Shown: positions 1 through 6,960 of the stretch, piece after piece
Position numbering within the stretch: the first letter of the stretch is position 1
Layout: each line of letters starts with the position of its first letter
Assembly: GCA_004298605.1 (NCBI GenBank)
Contig: SCPW01000129.1
Coordinates: 1 to 13,706 of the forward strand
From: Gallionella sp.
GTDB lineage: Bacteria; Pseudomonadota; Gammaproteobacteria; Burkholderiales; Gallionellaceae
Length of the DNA: 13,706 nucleotides
Reading direction: 5' to 3'
The notes under the pieces: generated by a model
What the model was told of the DNA's origin: nothing
The model's database searches: none
The model's input: only the letters and a program-made list of their open reading frames with translations
Made by a program: the position numbers and the translations under genes

Positions 1-258
1 GCCTGCAAGCTGGGATTCAGCGCCGAAGACGCCCGCCGCCTGAGCTTGGCAACCTTTTTGGGCGCCAGCAAGCTGGCCGCCGGCAGCGATGAGGATGCCG
101 GCACACTGCGCACGCGCGTCACCTCCAAAAACGGCACCACCGAACGCGCCCTGTCGAGCATGGCCGCCAACCGGGTTGCCGAACACATCGCACAGGCCGC
201 CCAAGCTGCCGCAGATCGCGCCCGCGAAATGGGCGACGAGCTGGGGGGCGAAAAATAA
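1..258 (+). CDS. proC: Pyrroline-5-carboxylate reductase, C-terminal part (5'-truncated by window edge)
   Basis: The visible 85 residues match the C-terminal dimerisation domain of ProC, which reduces 1-pyrroline-5-carboxylate to proline with NAD(P)H in the cytoplasm. Diagnostic stretches are LGASKLAAGSDEDAGTLR and RVTSKNGTTERAL, the family's conserved 'RV(T/A)S(K/P)xGTT' segment that lies at the active site, followed by an alanine-rich helix ending near the stop. The N-terminal Rossmann domain lies outside the window. The reading frame is open from base 1, so the TTG near base 46 is not the real start. The TAA stop shares one base with the ATG of yggT (TAATG), so the two genes are probably translationally coupled. 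The proC-yggT-yggU order is a common proteobacterial arrangement. Confidence 0.93.
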   Translation, partial: ACKLGFSAEDARRLSLATFLGASKLAAGSDEDAGTLRTRVTSKNGTTERALSSMAANRVAEHIAQAAQAAADRAREMGDELGGEK

Positions 259-824
259 TGGTCAACGAAGCCCTGCTATTCCTGCTCGATGTCCTGTTGC
301 AGCCGTTCGCGGCGATATTGCTGCTGCGCTTCCATTTACAGTGGCTGCGCGCGCCGCTACGCAACCCCATCGGCGAATTTGTCATGGTGCTCACCGATTT
401 CCTGGTGCTGCGCGCGCGCCGCTTCATTCCCTCGCTGCGTGGGCTGGACAGCGCGACCCTGCTGCTCGCGCTGCTGGTGGAAATGCTTTACCTGGCCGGG
501 TTGCTGTGGGCGCAGGGCTATCCATTTCACGGCTTTCCATTGCCCGGGCTATCGGCGCTGGCCATGGTCAAGCTGTTCAAGATCAGCCTGTATTTGCTGA
601 TGGCAGCCGTATTCGCACAGGCAATTTTGTCCTGGGTGAACCCCTATACGCCGGTTGCGCCGCTGCTGGCGGCCATTACCCGGCGGTTCCTGCAACCGTT
701 GCGCCGCATCGTGCCGCTGCTGGGCAGCGTGGATTTATCGCCGCTGCTGCTGTTTATCATTTGCCAGCTTATCGTGATTGTGCCAATCGGTATGCTGGAG
801 CGCATTGCGTCCGGGCTGCTGTAG
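258..824 (+). CDS. yggT: YggT family integral membrane protein
   Basis: This 188-residue, very hydrophobic protein has two YGGT repeats. The first covers about residues 1-85 and includes 'RNPIGEFVMVLTDFLV'. The second covers about residues 100-188 and includes 'ILSWVNPYTPVAPLL' and 'RRIVPLLGSVDLSPL'. The pattern NP(I/Y)...(L/F)...P(L)RR(I/F)(I/V)P followed by D-x-SP is typical of the family. Four or more membrane segments are apparent, so it sits in the inner membrane. Family members have been linked to osmotic or ion stress tolerance and, in some lineages, to membrane or organelle organisation, but no reaction is established. It overlaps the proC stop by one base and abuts yggU. A run of six G about ten bases upstream of the ATG may serve as the ribosome binding site. 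Confidence 0.9.
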   Translation: MVNEALLFLLDVLLQPFAAILLLRFHLQWLRAPLRNPIGEFVMVLTDFLVLRARRFIPSLRGLDSATLLLALLVEMLYLAGLLWAQGYPFHGFPLPGLSALAMVKLFKISLYLLMAAVFAQAILSWVNPYTPVAPLLAAITRRFLQPLRRIVPLLGSVDLSPLLLFIICQLIVIVPIGMLERIASGLL

Positions 825-1115
825 ATGGCTGGCTGGTATCGCCGCAACGGGGAGATTGTCACCCTGACCCTGCATGTCCAGCCCGGCGCGAAGCGCAGCG
901 AAGTCGCCGGACTGCATGGCGGGGCGCTCAAGATACGGCTGGCCGCACCGCCCGTCGAAGGGCGCGCCAACGAGGCGTTGTTGAAATTGGTCGCGGGCTT
1001 GTTTGACGTTCCGTTGCGCCAGGTGGAACTCAAACAGGGCGGACAATCGCGCCACAAAGTGGTGGCGGTAGCGGGCAGCAAAATCGAGCCTGAAAATCTG
1101 GTTAAACCCCGATAA
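825..1115 (+). CDS. yggU: YggU family protein (DUF167)
   Basis: This small 96-residue protein matches DUF167/YggU. It contains 'LTLHVQPGAKRSEVAG', then 'LKIRLAAPPVEGRANEALLKLVA' and a closing 'SRHKVVAVAG'. The PGA(K/S)...(V/I)(R/K)(L)xAPPxxGxAN signature is characteristic. It is a small cytoplasmic alpha/beta protein whose biochemical role is not established. The ATG follows the yggT stop with no gap and lacks a clear Shine-Dalgarno sequence, so translation probably depends on coupling with yggT. It is the last gene of the proC-yggT-yggU unit; about 200 bases of non-coding sequence follow. No obvious terminator hairpin is seen directly after it. Confidence 0.9.
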   Translation: MAGWYRRNGEIVTLTLHVQPGAKRSEVAGLHGGALKIRLAAPPVEGRANEALLKLVAGLFDVPLRQVELKQGGQSRHKVVAVAGSKIEPENLVKPR

Positions 1116-1242
1116 AAACAATTCCCGGAACTCGGAATGATGGTTTTCGAATGGAATTCGGAGAAAAATTAAGGCGCATCGTTTAACCAATGCATAGGAC
1201 TTTCAGGCTGCGATACAGGCTGCCTTTAATTATTTGGCGCTT

Positions 1243-1271
1243 TTCACATCCGCGCATTGCCACTTTAATAT
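1243..1271 (+). promoter_or_regulatory. Candidate sigma-70 type promoter for the pentaheme cytochrome gene
   Basis: TTCACA at 1243-1248 and TAATAT at 1266-1271 are separated by 17 bases. They match the -35 consensus at five of six positions and the -10 consensus at four of six. Transcription would start near 1278, giving a leader of roughly 45 bases before the ATG at 1324. The surrounding DNA (1116-1317) is otherwise gene-free. It also holds a direct repeat CAGGCTGC at 1204-1211 and 1216-1223, twelve bases apart, which could be a regulator site. This is a motif match only. Confidence 0.4.
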
Positions 1272-1323
1272 TTTTCTGATACCGTTAAACAAATTCGGCT
1301 GAGCGCCCATTGGAGGGATGGAT

Positions 1324-2217
1324 ATGAATATCTGGAAAGTTTTTTCGGCAGTTGCGTTGTTCGCCGTTGGGTCGGGTTACGCGCACGCTGCGGGCGACCT
1401 GCCGACAAAATTCACGAACATGGGCAGCATCGGCAATTCGCGCCACAACCTGACCCAGCAGCAGGCTTCCGGTGGCGGGCCGCTTTCGGGAGCCATGGAT
1501 TTCTCGCGGAATAATTATGCCGAGGTTTGCGTTTACTGCCATACGCCGCATGGTGCAAATGCGGCGGTGACCCTGCCGCTGTGGAACCGCACCCTGAAGG
1601 TGACCACCTATACCACATACAACCAGCTCGGCACATCAACCCTGACGCAGACGGTCTCGCAGCCGGGCGCGTCTTCGCTGGCCTGCCTGTCCTGCCACGA
1701 CGGGCAGACCGCAATCGATTCGATCGTTAACATGCCCGGCTCGGGGCGCTACAGCGCAGCCCAGACGACTACGGAAAACACCGCCTTTCTGGACGCGTGG
1801 CCCGGCACGCAGGCTACGGGTTCACATAGCGGCCTGGCCGACCCGGGGTGCGTGAGCTGCCATAAGCCGGGTGTGCCCGGCGCGACGGATTTCACGGCTT
1901 TTGCCATCGGCACCGACCTGAGAAATGACCATCCTGTGGGGATCACTTTCCCCTCGACCAACGGCCCGGGAACCGATTTCAGGACACCTGCCGGCGTAAA
2001 AGGCACGACCCGTTATTTCGACGATAACGGGAACGGAAAATTTGACAGTGCCGATGTGCGCCTGTACGACACAGGGGGGGCGGTGCAGGTTGAGTGCGCA
2101 TCATGCCACGACCCGCATGGCGTGCCCTCGGGCGCTCCGGGCTCTGTATTCAAACCGACCTTTTTGCGGGTGGCCAATACCAGCAGCGCGCTTTGCCTGA
2201 CTTGCCATAGCAAATAA
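1324..2217 (+). CDS. Exported pentaheme c-type cytochrome (paired-CXXCH type)
   Basis: The protein has 297 residues. A signal peptide (MNIWKVFSAVALFAVGSGYAHA) is cut after AHA, so it is exported to the periplasm or beyond. Five CXXCH motifs bind covalent heme c: CVYCH at residue 69, CLSCH at 121, CVSCH at 176, CASCH at 258 and CLTCH at 291. The last ends two residues before the C-terminus. Outside these motifs the mature chain has exactly five histidines (in RHN, TPH, GSHS, NDHP and DPH), suggesting bis-His ligation of every heme. It is paralogous to the tetraheme protein at 10886-11758: both share CHTPHGA, LPLWNR, LACLSCHDG, GTDLRNDHPVG and NTSSALCL. An ATG at 1318 is also in frame, but GGAGGG at 1312-1317 sits six bases before the ATG at 1324 and touches the first, so 1324 is chosen. 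It probably transfers electrons; its partner is unknown. Promoter and terminator suggest a single-gene transcript. Confidence 0.9.
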   Translation: MNIWKVFSAVALFAVGSGYAHAAGDLPTKFTNMGSIGNSRHNLTQQQASGGGPLSGAMDFSRNNYAEVCVYCHTPHGANAAVTLPLWNRTLKVTTYTTYNQLGTSTLTQTVSQPGASSLACLSCHDGQTAIDSIVNMPGSGRYSAAQTTTENTAFLDAWPGTQATGSHSGLADPGCVSCHKPGVPGATDFTAFAIGTDLRNDHPVGITFPSTNGPGTDFRTPAGVKGTTRYFDDNGNGKFDSADVRLYDTGGAVQVECASCHDPHGVPSGAPGSVFKPTFLRVANTSSALCLTCHSK

Positions 2218-2245
2218 CCGGAAAATCAAGGCAAATATCCAGACG

Positions 2246-2292
2246 ACAACCGGGCCGGAAGCGTAACGCTTCCGGCCCGGTTGTTTATGTTT
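2246..2292 (+). terminator. Rho-independent terminator after the pentaheme cytochrome gene
   Basis: An 18-base-pair perfect inverted repeat (2246-2263 pairs with 2267-2284) encloses a TAA loop and is followed by a T-rich stretch (ttatgtttt). The stem is GC-rich (core CGGGCCGGAAGCG). It begins 28 bases after the cytochrome stop. The unusually long perfect stem could also slow transcription arriving from ispB on the other strand, but there the following bases are not T-rich. Confidence 0.85.
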
Positions 2293-2367
2293 TCCGGAAT
2301 CCTGTCGTTTTATCCTTGAAATGGAATTTTTGGAAAGCTTCGGTTGAAGGCGAAATAGGGTCAACCA

Positions 2368-3330
2368 TTAAAATTGCCGTGTTGCGGCAAAGTGCGCCAA
2401 TTCCAGCAGGCATTGCTTGTGTTCTGAATCGGCCAGCGATGCGATGGACTTGCACGCCAGTTCTGTTTCACGCAGGGCTTGCTGGCGGGTGAATTCCAGC
2501 GCGCCGGTTGCCCGGATAATCTGCAATACCTCGGCGAATTTTTCCATGTCGCCTTGCTCGATCGCGTTGCGCACCACGGCGGCCTGCACGCCCGATCCGT
2601 GCTGCATGGCGTAAATTAAAGGCAGGGTGGGCTTGCCTTCGGCGAGATCGTCACCGAGATGTTTGCCGGTTTGCTGTTCGTCGGCGGAGTAATCCAGCAC
2701 GTCGTCCACCAATTGGAACGCGGTGCCAAGGCGCATCCCATATTCCGCCACGGCATCCTCATCCGCGGCGGATGCCTTCCCCAGGATTGCGCCGATGCGC
2801 ATCGCCGCTTCGAACAGCTTGGCGGTTTTGCAATGGATCACGCGCATATAGTTGGCGGCATCCACATCCGCGTCGTGGCAGTTGAGCAACTGCAACACTT
2901 CGCCCTCGGCGATGGTGTTGGTCGCGTCGGCCAGTGTTTGCATCACGCGCATTTCGCCCACATCGACCATCATCTGAAAAGCGCGCGAATACAGGAAATC
3001 GCCGACCAGCACGCTGGCGGCATTGCCGAACAGCGCGCTGGCGGTGGCGCGGCCGCGGCGCAGTTCGGATTCGTCTACCACATCGTCATGCAGTAACGTT
3101 GCGGTATGGATGAACTCGACGACCGCCGCCAGGTCATGGTGTTGTTTTCCCGGGTAGCCGAAGGCATTGGCGGACAGCACGACCAGCGCCGGGCGCAGCC
3201 GTTTGCCGCCGCTGTTGATGATGTGCTCGCCGACCTGATTGATCAGCAGTACTTCCGAGTGCAGCCGCCCGCGTATTACCTGATCCACAGCGGCCATGTC
3301 TGCCGCGAGCAATTGTTTGAGGTTTTCCAA
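2368..3330 (-). CDS. ispB: Octaprenyl diphosphate synthase (long-chain trans-prenyl transferase)
   Basis: This 320-residue protein elongates farnesyl diphosphate with isopentenyl diphosphate to make the C40 side chain of ubiquinone. GGKRLRP (41-47) binds the IPP diphosphate. The first aspartate-rich motif is HDDVVD (81-86) and the second is QLVDDVLDY (206-214), with GDDLAEGKPTLP following; all catalytic aspartates are present. Length and the small-residue pattern before the first motif fit the IspB class rather than the short-chain IspA. The start is a TTG at 3330: the sequence AGAGGG lies five bases upstream, and the N-terminus (ENLKQLLAADMAAVDQVI) aligns with relatives. The gene lies about 95 bases downstream of ptsI on the same strand, so it may be read from that operon or from its own promoter. 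No tRNA follows it here. The exact chain length cannot be read from sequence. Confidence 0.93.
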   Translation of the reverse strand: MENLKQLLAADMAAVDQVIRGRLHSEVLLINQVGEHIINSGGKRLRPALVVLSANAFGYPGKQHHDLAAVVEFIHTATLLHDDVVDESELRRGRATASALFGNAASVLVGDFLYSRAFQMMVDVGEMRVMQTLADATNTIAEGEVLQLLNCHDADVDAANYMRVIHCKTAKLFEAAMRIGAILGKASAADEDAVAEYGMRLGTAFQLVDDVLDYSADEQQTGKHLGDDLAEGKPTLPLIYAMQHGSGVQAAVVRNAIEQGDMEKFAEVLQIIRATGALEFTRQQALRETELACKSIASLADSEHKQCLLELAHFAATRQF

Positions 3331-3425
3331 AAATACCCTCTATCCTGAAAATTGAATTTGTTATGCCGGGCGACGTGAACGATGCGCCAAGCACGTTTTT
3401 TGTGGCGCGCATTGTCGCATAAAAT

Positions 3426-5150
3426 TCAGGTGTTCAGCCTGTCCAGCAGGTCGCGGATTTTCATCGGGTCGTCGGCACGCAAAATTTTCTGGGTGAGAGG
3501 GGCGAGTTCCGGCAGGCTGGTGGTCAGCACGCGCTGTTTGATGTCCGGCACTTTTGCCGGGAACATGGAAAGCTGGCGCAGGCCAAAACCCAGCAACAGG
3601 CGTGTATACGCCAGCTCACCGGCCATTTCGCCGCACACCGAGACGGGGACGCCAAGCCGGTTGGCGGTGCCGATGACGTGCGACAGCAGGTGCAGTATGG
3701 CCGGGTGCAACGGGTCATAAAGGTGTGCGACCTCTTCGTCGGTACGGTCGATCGCCAGCGTGTATTGGATCAGGTCGTTGGTGCCGATGGAAAGAAAATC
3801 CAGTTTTTTGGCGAACATGTTGAGCGCCAGGGCCGCGGCGGGAACTTCGATCATGCCGCCGATTTTTACCCCGCGGTCATAAGGGATGCCTTCGTTATCC
3901 AGGGTTTGCTTGGTCGTGGCGATGAACTGCAAAGTCTGGTTGAGCTCGGATATGCTGGATAACATCGGCACCAGTATTTTGACGTTGCCGTAATGCGTGG
4001 CGCGCAGCAGCGCGCGCAACTGGGTGCGGAACAACTGCGGCTCGGCCAGGCATAAACGGATCGCGCGCAGCCCCAGCGCGGGATTGCTGGCGACGCGCTC
4101 CGCGCCCTTGATTTGTTTGTCCGCGCCGAGATCGAATGTGCGGATGGTCACGGGCTGGCCTTCCATGCCTGCGGCCACGGCGCGATAAGCCTCGAACTGC
4201 TCTTCTTCATCCGGCAGGTTGTCGCGGTTGAGGAACAGGAATTCGCTGCGGAACAACCCGATGCCGGTCGCGCCGTTTTCTTTCGCCTCGGCGATGTCTT
4301 CCGGCTTTTCGATGTTGGCGTGCAATTCGATAACGCTGCCATCCAGCGTGTTGGCGCGCGTGTCGCGCAGCCGCTTGAGCTTCTTGCGCTCCAGCTCCCA
4401 TTCGCTTTGGCGCAGCCTGTATTCGGCGAGTATCGTTTTGTCGGGGTTGACGATCAGCACGCCCTGCTCGCCGTCCAGGATCAGCAGGTCATTCTCGCGG
4501 ACCAGCTCGCGCGCGTGGTGCAGGCCCACCACGCACGGCGTATTCAGGCCGCGCGCGATGATCGCGGTGTGCGATGTCGCGCCGCCCAGGTCGGTGATGA
4601 ACGCGGCATATTGTTGCGGTTTGAACTGGATCAGGTCGGCGGGGCTCAAATCACGCGCCACCAGGATGGTCTCGACATCGTGGCGCGCCGGCGGCGGCTG
4701 GTGTCCGGGCTGCCCGAGCAATTGCTTGAGCAGCCGCTCGGCGACCTGCTTCACGTCGAGCTGCCGCTCGCGCAGATAGGCGTCTTCAAATTCGTCAAAC
4801 TGCGCGACCAACGTTTCCATCTGCACCTTGAGCGCCCATTCGGCATTGCAATGCTCGTTGGCGATCATGTCGCGCGGCGCGACGCTCAACTGCGGGTCTT
4901 CCAGGATCATCTGGTGCAGTTCCAGGAAGGCATCGAACTCGGCGGCGGCGTAGGTCGGGCGGTTGCTGCGCAGGCTGGCGAATTCCCTGCGCGCGGATTG
5001 CAATGCGGCGTCGAAGCGTGCGATCTCGCCGTCGAGGAATTGCTTGGGCAACACGTAATGCGCCACCTCCAGCGAGGTGTGCGAGACCAGATGCGCATGG
5101 CCGATGGCGATGCCGCTGGATACCGCGATACCGTGCAGCGTAAAACTCAT
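3426..5150 (-). CDS. ptsI: PTS Enzyme I (phosphoenolpyruvate-protein phosphotransferase)
   Basis: This 574-residue cytoplasmic kinase takes phosphate from PEP onto a histidine and passes it to HPr. The HPr-binding N-domain is followed by the phosphohistidine swivel segment GGATSHTAIIAR, with active His194. Next comes the TIM-barrel PEP-binding domain with GIGLFRSEFLFL, 'TIRTFDLGADK', 'NPALGLRAIR', 'GGMIEVPAA', 'SIGTNDLIQYTLAIDR' and 'VSVCGEMAG', which holds the active cysteine. The frame stays open upstream to 5327, but that extension only reads through the ptsH gene in another frame. The start at 5150 overlaps the ptsH stop as ATGA, which signals translational coupling. All key residues are present. 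No sugar permease gene is nearby, so this EI probably feeds a regulatory phosphorelay rather than sugar uptake. Confidence 0.96.
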   Translation of the reverse strand: MSFTLHGIAVSSGIAIGHAHLVSHTSLEVAHYVLPKQFLDGEIARFDAALQSARREFASLRSNRPTYAAAEFDAFLELHQMILEDPQLSVAPRDMIANEHCNAEWALKVQMETLVAQFDEFEDAYLRERQLDVKQVAERLLKQLLGQPGHQPPPARHDVETILVARDLSPADLIQFKPQQYAAFITDLGGATSHTAIIARGLNTPCVVGLHHARELVRENDLLILDGEQGVLIVNPDKTILAEYRLRQSEWELERKKLKRLRDTRANTLDGSVIELHANIEKPEDIAEAKENGATGIGLFRSEFLFLNRDNLPDEEEQFEAYRAVAAGMEGQPVTIRTFDLGADKQIKGAERVASNPALGLRAIRLCLAEPQLFRTQLRALLRATHYGNVKILVPMLSSISELNQTLQFIATTKQTLDNEGIPYDRGVKIGGMIEVPAAALALNMFAKKLDFLSIGTNDLIQYTLAIDRTDEEVAHLYDPLHPAILHLLSHVIGTANRLGVPVSVCGEMAGELAYTRLLLGFGLRQLSMFPAKVPDIKQRVLTTSLPELAPLTQKILRADDPMKIRDLLDRLNT

Positions 5151-5416
5151 TCGCCTTCTCCGAAGTAATTGTTGATAAGGCCCAAAATGGCCTGCATCGC
5201 ATCGGCTTCGTCTTCGCCGCTGGTTTCGACGGTTATCGTCGTGCCCCTGGCGGCGGCCAGCATCATCACGCCCATGATGCTTTTCGCATTGATGCGGCGG
5301 TTGTTGCGCGACAGCATCACGTCGCATTTGAAGCCGGAAGCGAGTTGCGTGAGTTTGGCCGATGCGCGCGCGTGCAGGCCCAGCTTGTTAACGATCAGTG
5401 CATCTTCTTGCAGCAT
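5147..5416 (-). CDS. ptsH: PTS phosphocarrier protein HPr
   Basis: This 89-residue protein carries phosphate from Enzyme I to EIIA. The active-site segment GLHARASAKL holds His15. KSIMGVMMLAAARG holds Ser46, the residue phosphorylated by HPr kinase in organisms that have HprK. The frame is open further upstream, but the ATG at 5416 has GGAAGG five bases before it and gives the family's normal N-terminus (MLQEDALIVNKLGLHARA). It overlaps the end of the EIIA gene by 29 bases and the start of ptsI by 4 bases, so the three are co-translated. The intact regulatory serine fits Betaproteobacteria that keep HprK, although no hprK gene lies in this window. Confidence 0.95.
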   Translation of the reverse strand: MLQEDALIVNKLGLHARASAKLTQLASGFKCDVMLSRNNRRINAKSIMGVMMLAAARGTTITVETSGEDEADAMQAILGLINNYFGEGE

Positions 5417-5810
5417 CACAGCCTTCCGAATCGATGTAGACGATACATTCGCGCCCACCCTCGATGGCGATTCTCGCCAGTTCCGGCATGGTCTTGTTGG
5501 GGTAGCACACCACCCGCAGCAGCATCGGCAGATTCAAGCCGGCCACGCCCATGACGTGCTCGGCATGGCACAGTTGCCGCCCGACATTGCTGGGTGTGGC
5601 GCCGAAGACATCAGCCAGTATCAATACCCCGCCGCCCGTGTCGAGCTGTTTGATGAGAGCCTGTCCTTCGGCCAGTTTCAGTTGCGGATCGTCGCCCGCC
5701 AGCACCGACAATACCTTGAGATTGGGCGGCACTTCGCCCAGCACATGCTTGACGCAATCCACAAAGCTATCGCCCAGGCCGTTGTGCGCTACCAATAATA
5801 TCCCGACCAA
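5388..5810 (-). CDS. PTS EIIA component, mannose family (regulatory EIIA-Man)
   Basis: This 140-residue EIIA domain accepts phosphate from HPr on His9 within GILLVAHNGLGDSF. Further family features are 'GGGVLILADVFGATPSNV' and 'VAGLNLPMLLRVV'. Stand-alone versions of this domain next to ptsH and ptsI are known in Betaproteobacteria (called ptsM in Ralstonia eutropha) and lack EIIB/C/D partners. That pattern points to regulation, for example of carbon storage or HPr kinase circuits. An in-frame ATG at 5825 exists, but it lacks a good ribosome site. The TTG at 5810 has GGGAGGAG about six bases upstream and starts exactly at the usual (M)VGILL, so TTG is preferred. The C-terminal tail (EGCDAARRCTDR) overlaps ptsH by 29 bases and may be a lineage-specific extension. 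Confidence 0.9.
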   Translation of the reverse strand: MVGILLVAHNGLGDSFVDCVKHVLGEVPPNLKVLSVLAGDDPQLKLAEGQALIKQLDTGGGVLILADVFGATPSNVGRQLCHAEHVMGVAGLNLPMLLRVVCYPNKTMPELARIAIEGGRECIVYIDSEGCDAARRCTDR

Positions 5811-5832
5811 TTCAACTCCTCCCATTTACCGG

Positions 5833-6960
5833 CTATTCCACTAGCCGTTGTATTTTTTTATCGGTGAATTCCAAGTTATCCGTGAATTCTAGCCGTTTCT
5901 GCAACGCGGCTGTGAGATGAATATTGCCTCGCGCATCCACCAGCATCGCCTCGGGCAAATTCATCCGTGCGGCGGCCGCCCGCCAACCGTTTGTTCCCGA
6001 AATAAACAAGGGCTTGGAAGCAGCATCGGACAGGGCGCCGGCGTGCGGGCCGCGCGTCAATATTGTCACCGCCTGCACGCCCTGCATGGGATAACCGCTG
6101 CGCGGGTCGATCAGATGGCAGTAGCGCGTGTTGCCCAGCATGAAGTAGCGCTGGTAGTCGCCGGAGGTGCCGATGGCCTCGCCGTCGTGCAGCTCCAGCG
6201 TTGCCAGCGCGCCGGACTTGCGCGGATGCTGGATACCGACGCGCCACGGGCGATTGCCATGCTGCCCCAGCGCGAGAATGTTGCCGCCGATATTGAGCAG
6301 CGCGTTGTGGATGCCTTGCCCGCGCAGCAGCCCGGCGGCGCGGTCCAGGGCATAACCCTTGGCGTAGCCGCCCAGATCGAGCTGAACGGATTTGTTTTTG
6401 CTCGACGCTTTGCCCTGCTCGATGGCAATGTCGCTCATCTGCGGGTTACCGGCCACCCACTGCGCGATCAGCTTCTCGTCCGGCTGCACGGGTTTGAATT
6501 CATCGGCATGAAATCCCCACAGTTGCACCAGCCCGCCGATGGCCGGGTTGAACAGACCCTGCGACTGCTGTGAAATTTGCGCCGCATCTTGCAGCATGGC
6601 GGCCAGTTCCGGCGAAACGGCTTTGCTTTCGCCTTTGGCAAACGCCGCATTCAGTTCGCTCAGCTCGCTCGGTTTCCACGCATGCAGCATGTTGTGCAAG
6701 CGTTGCAGCTCGTGCAACACATCGCTTACCGCCTGCCTGGCGCGCGGTTCGGGTTCGCCGTACACACTGATTTCCACCAGCGTGCCGAACACGTAGCTTT
6801 GCTCCTGGTATTGCGGCTCCTTACTGCACCCCAGAAGACAGAGGACAGACATCAGAAGACAGAGGGCAGAGGACAGGGGACAGAGGTGTTGTCGCGTCTG
6901 CGCCACGTCTTTAATAAACGTGCCGCGCAGTGGCACACAAAATTCTGTCTCTCCAGTCAT
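5833..6960 (-). CDS. apbE: FAD:protein FMN transferase, ApbE family, predicted lipoprotein
   Basis: ApbE attaches FMN from FAD to threonine side chains of exported electron-transfer subunits such as NqrB/C or RnfD/G. Visible motifs: FGTLVEISVYG, 'FNPAIGGLVQLWGF', 'VQLDLGGYAKGYALDRA', 'NALLNIGGNILALG' and 'AIGTSGDYQRYF...HLIDPRSGYP'. The usual metal-binding 'ADA(L/W)(S/A)T' appears as SDAASK (311-316), with Lys where Thr is expected. A lipobox LLGC (Cys45) predicts lipid anchoring on the periplasmic side. The N-terminus is long. The ATG at 6960 overlaps the gshA stop as ATGA and has GGAGG just upstream; an internal GTG at about residue 19 (6906) would give a more normal signal peptide of 27 residues. 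The signal peptide is encoded by a 7-base tandem repeat. The C-terminus carries a small internal duplication (LEFTD twice). Its substrate is unknown, as no flavoprotein target lies nearby. Confidence 0.9.
   Translation of the reverse strand: MTGETEFCVPLRGTFIKDVAQTRQHLCPLSSALCLLMSVLCLLGCSKEPQYQEQSYVFGTLVEISVYGEPEPRARQAVSDVLHELQRLHNMLHAWKPSELSELNAAFAKGESKAVSPELAAMLQDAAQISQQSQGLFNPAIGGLVQLWGFHADEFKPVQPDEKLIAQWVAGNPQMSDIAIEQGKASSKNKSVQLDLGGYAKGYALDRAAGLLRGQGIHNALLNIGGNILALGQHGNRPWRVGIQHPRKSGALATLELHDGEAIGTSGDYQRYFMLGNTRYCHLIDPRSGYPMQGVQAVTILTRGPHAGALSDAASKPLFISGTNGWRAAAARMNLPEAMLVDARGNIHLTAALQKRLEFTDNLEFTDKKIQRLVE
6832..6887. repeat. Eight tandem 7-base repeats (CAGARGA type) inside the apbE signal-peptide region
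   Basis: Reading the plus strand, positions 6832-6887 divide exactly into eight heptamers: CAGAAGA, CAGAGGA, CAGACAT, CAGAAGA, CAGAGGG, CAGAGGA, CAGGGGA, CAGAGGT. On the coding (minus) strand they encode about residues 25-43 of ApbE, the leucine- and cysteine-rich core of the signal peptide just before LLGC. Seven is not a multiple of three, so gain or loss of one unit would shift the frame. Degenerate heptamer repeats occur in intergenic DNA of various bacteria, including cyanobacteria; here the array is coding. Confidence 0.9.

Noticed and set aside
89..1006. A 305-codon plus-strand open frame overlapping proC, yggT and yggU
   Set aside because: It is a shadow frame of high-GC coding DNA. 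Its Arg/Ala/Pro-rich product has no domain, and it overlaps three well-supported genes.
6832..6887. CRISPR-like array
   Set aside because: The units are contiguous degenerate heptamers with no spacers, and they lie inside a coding region.
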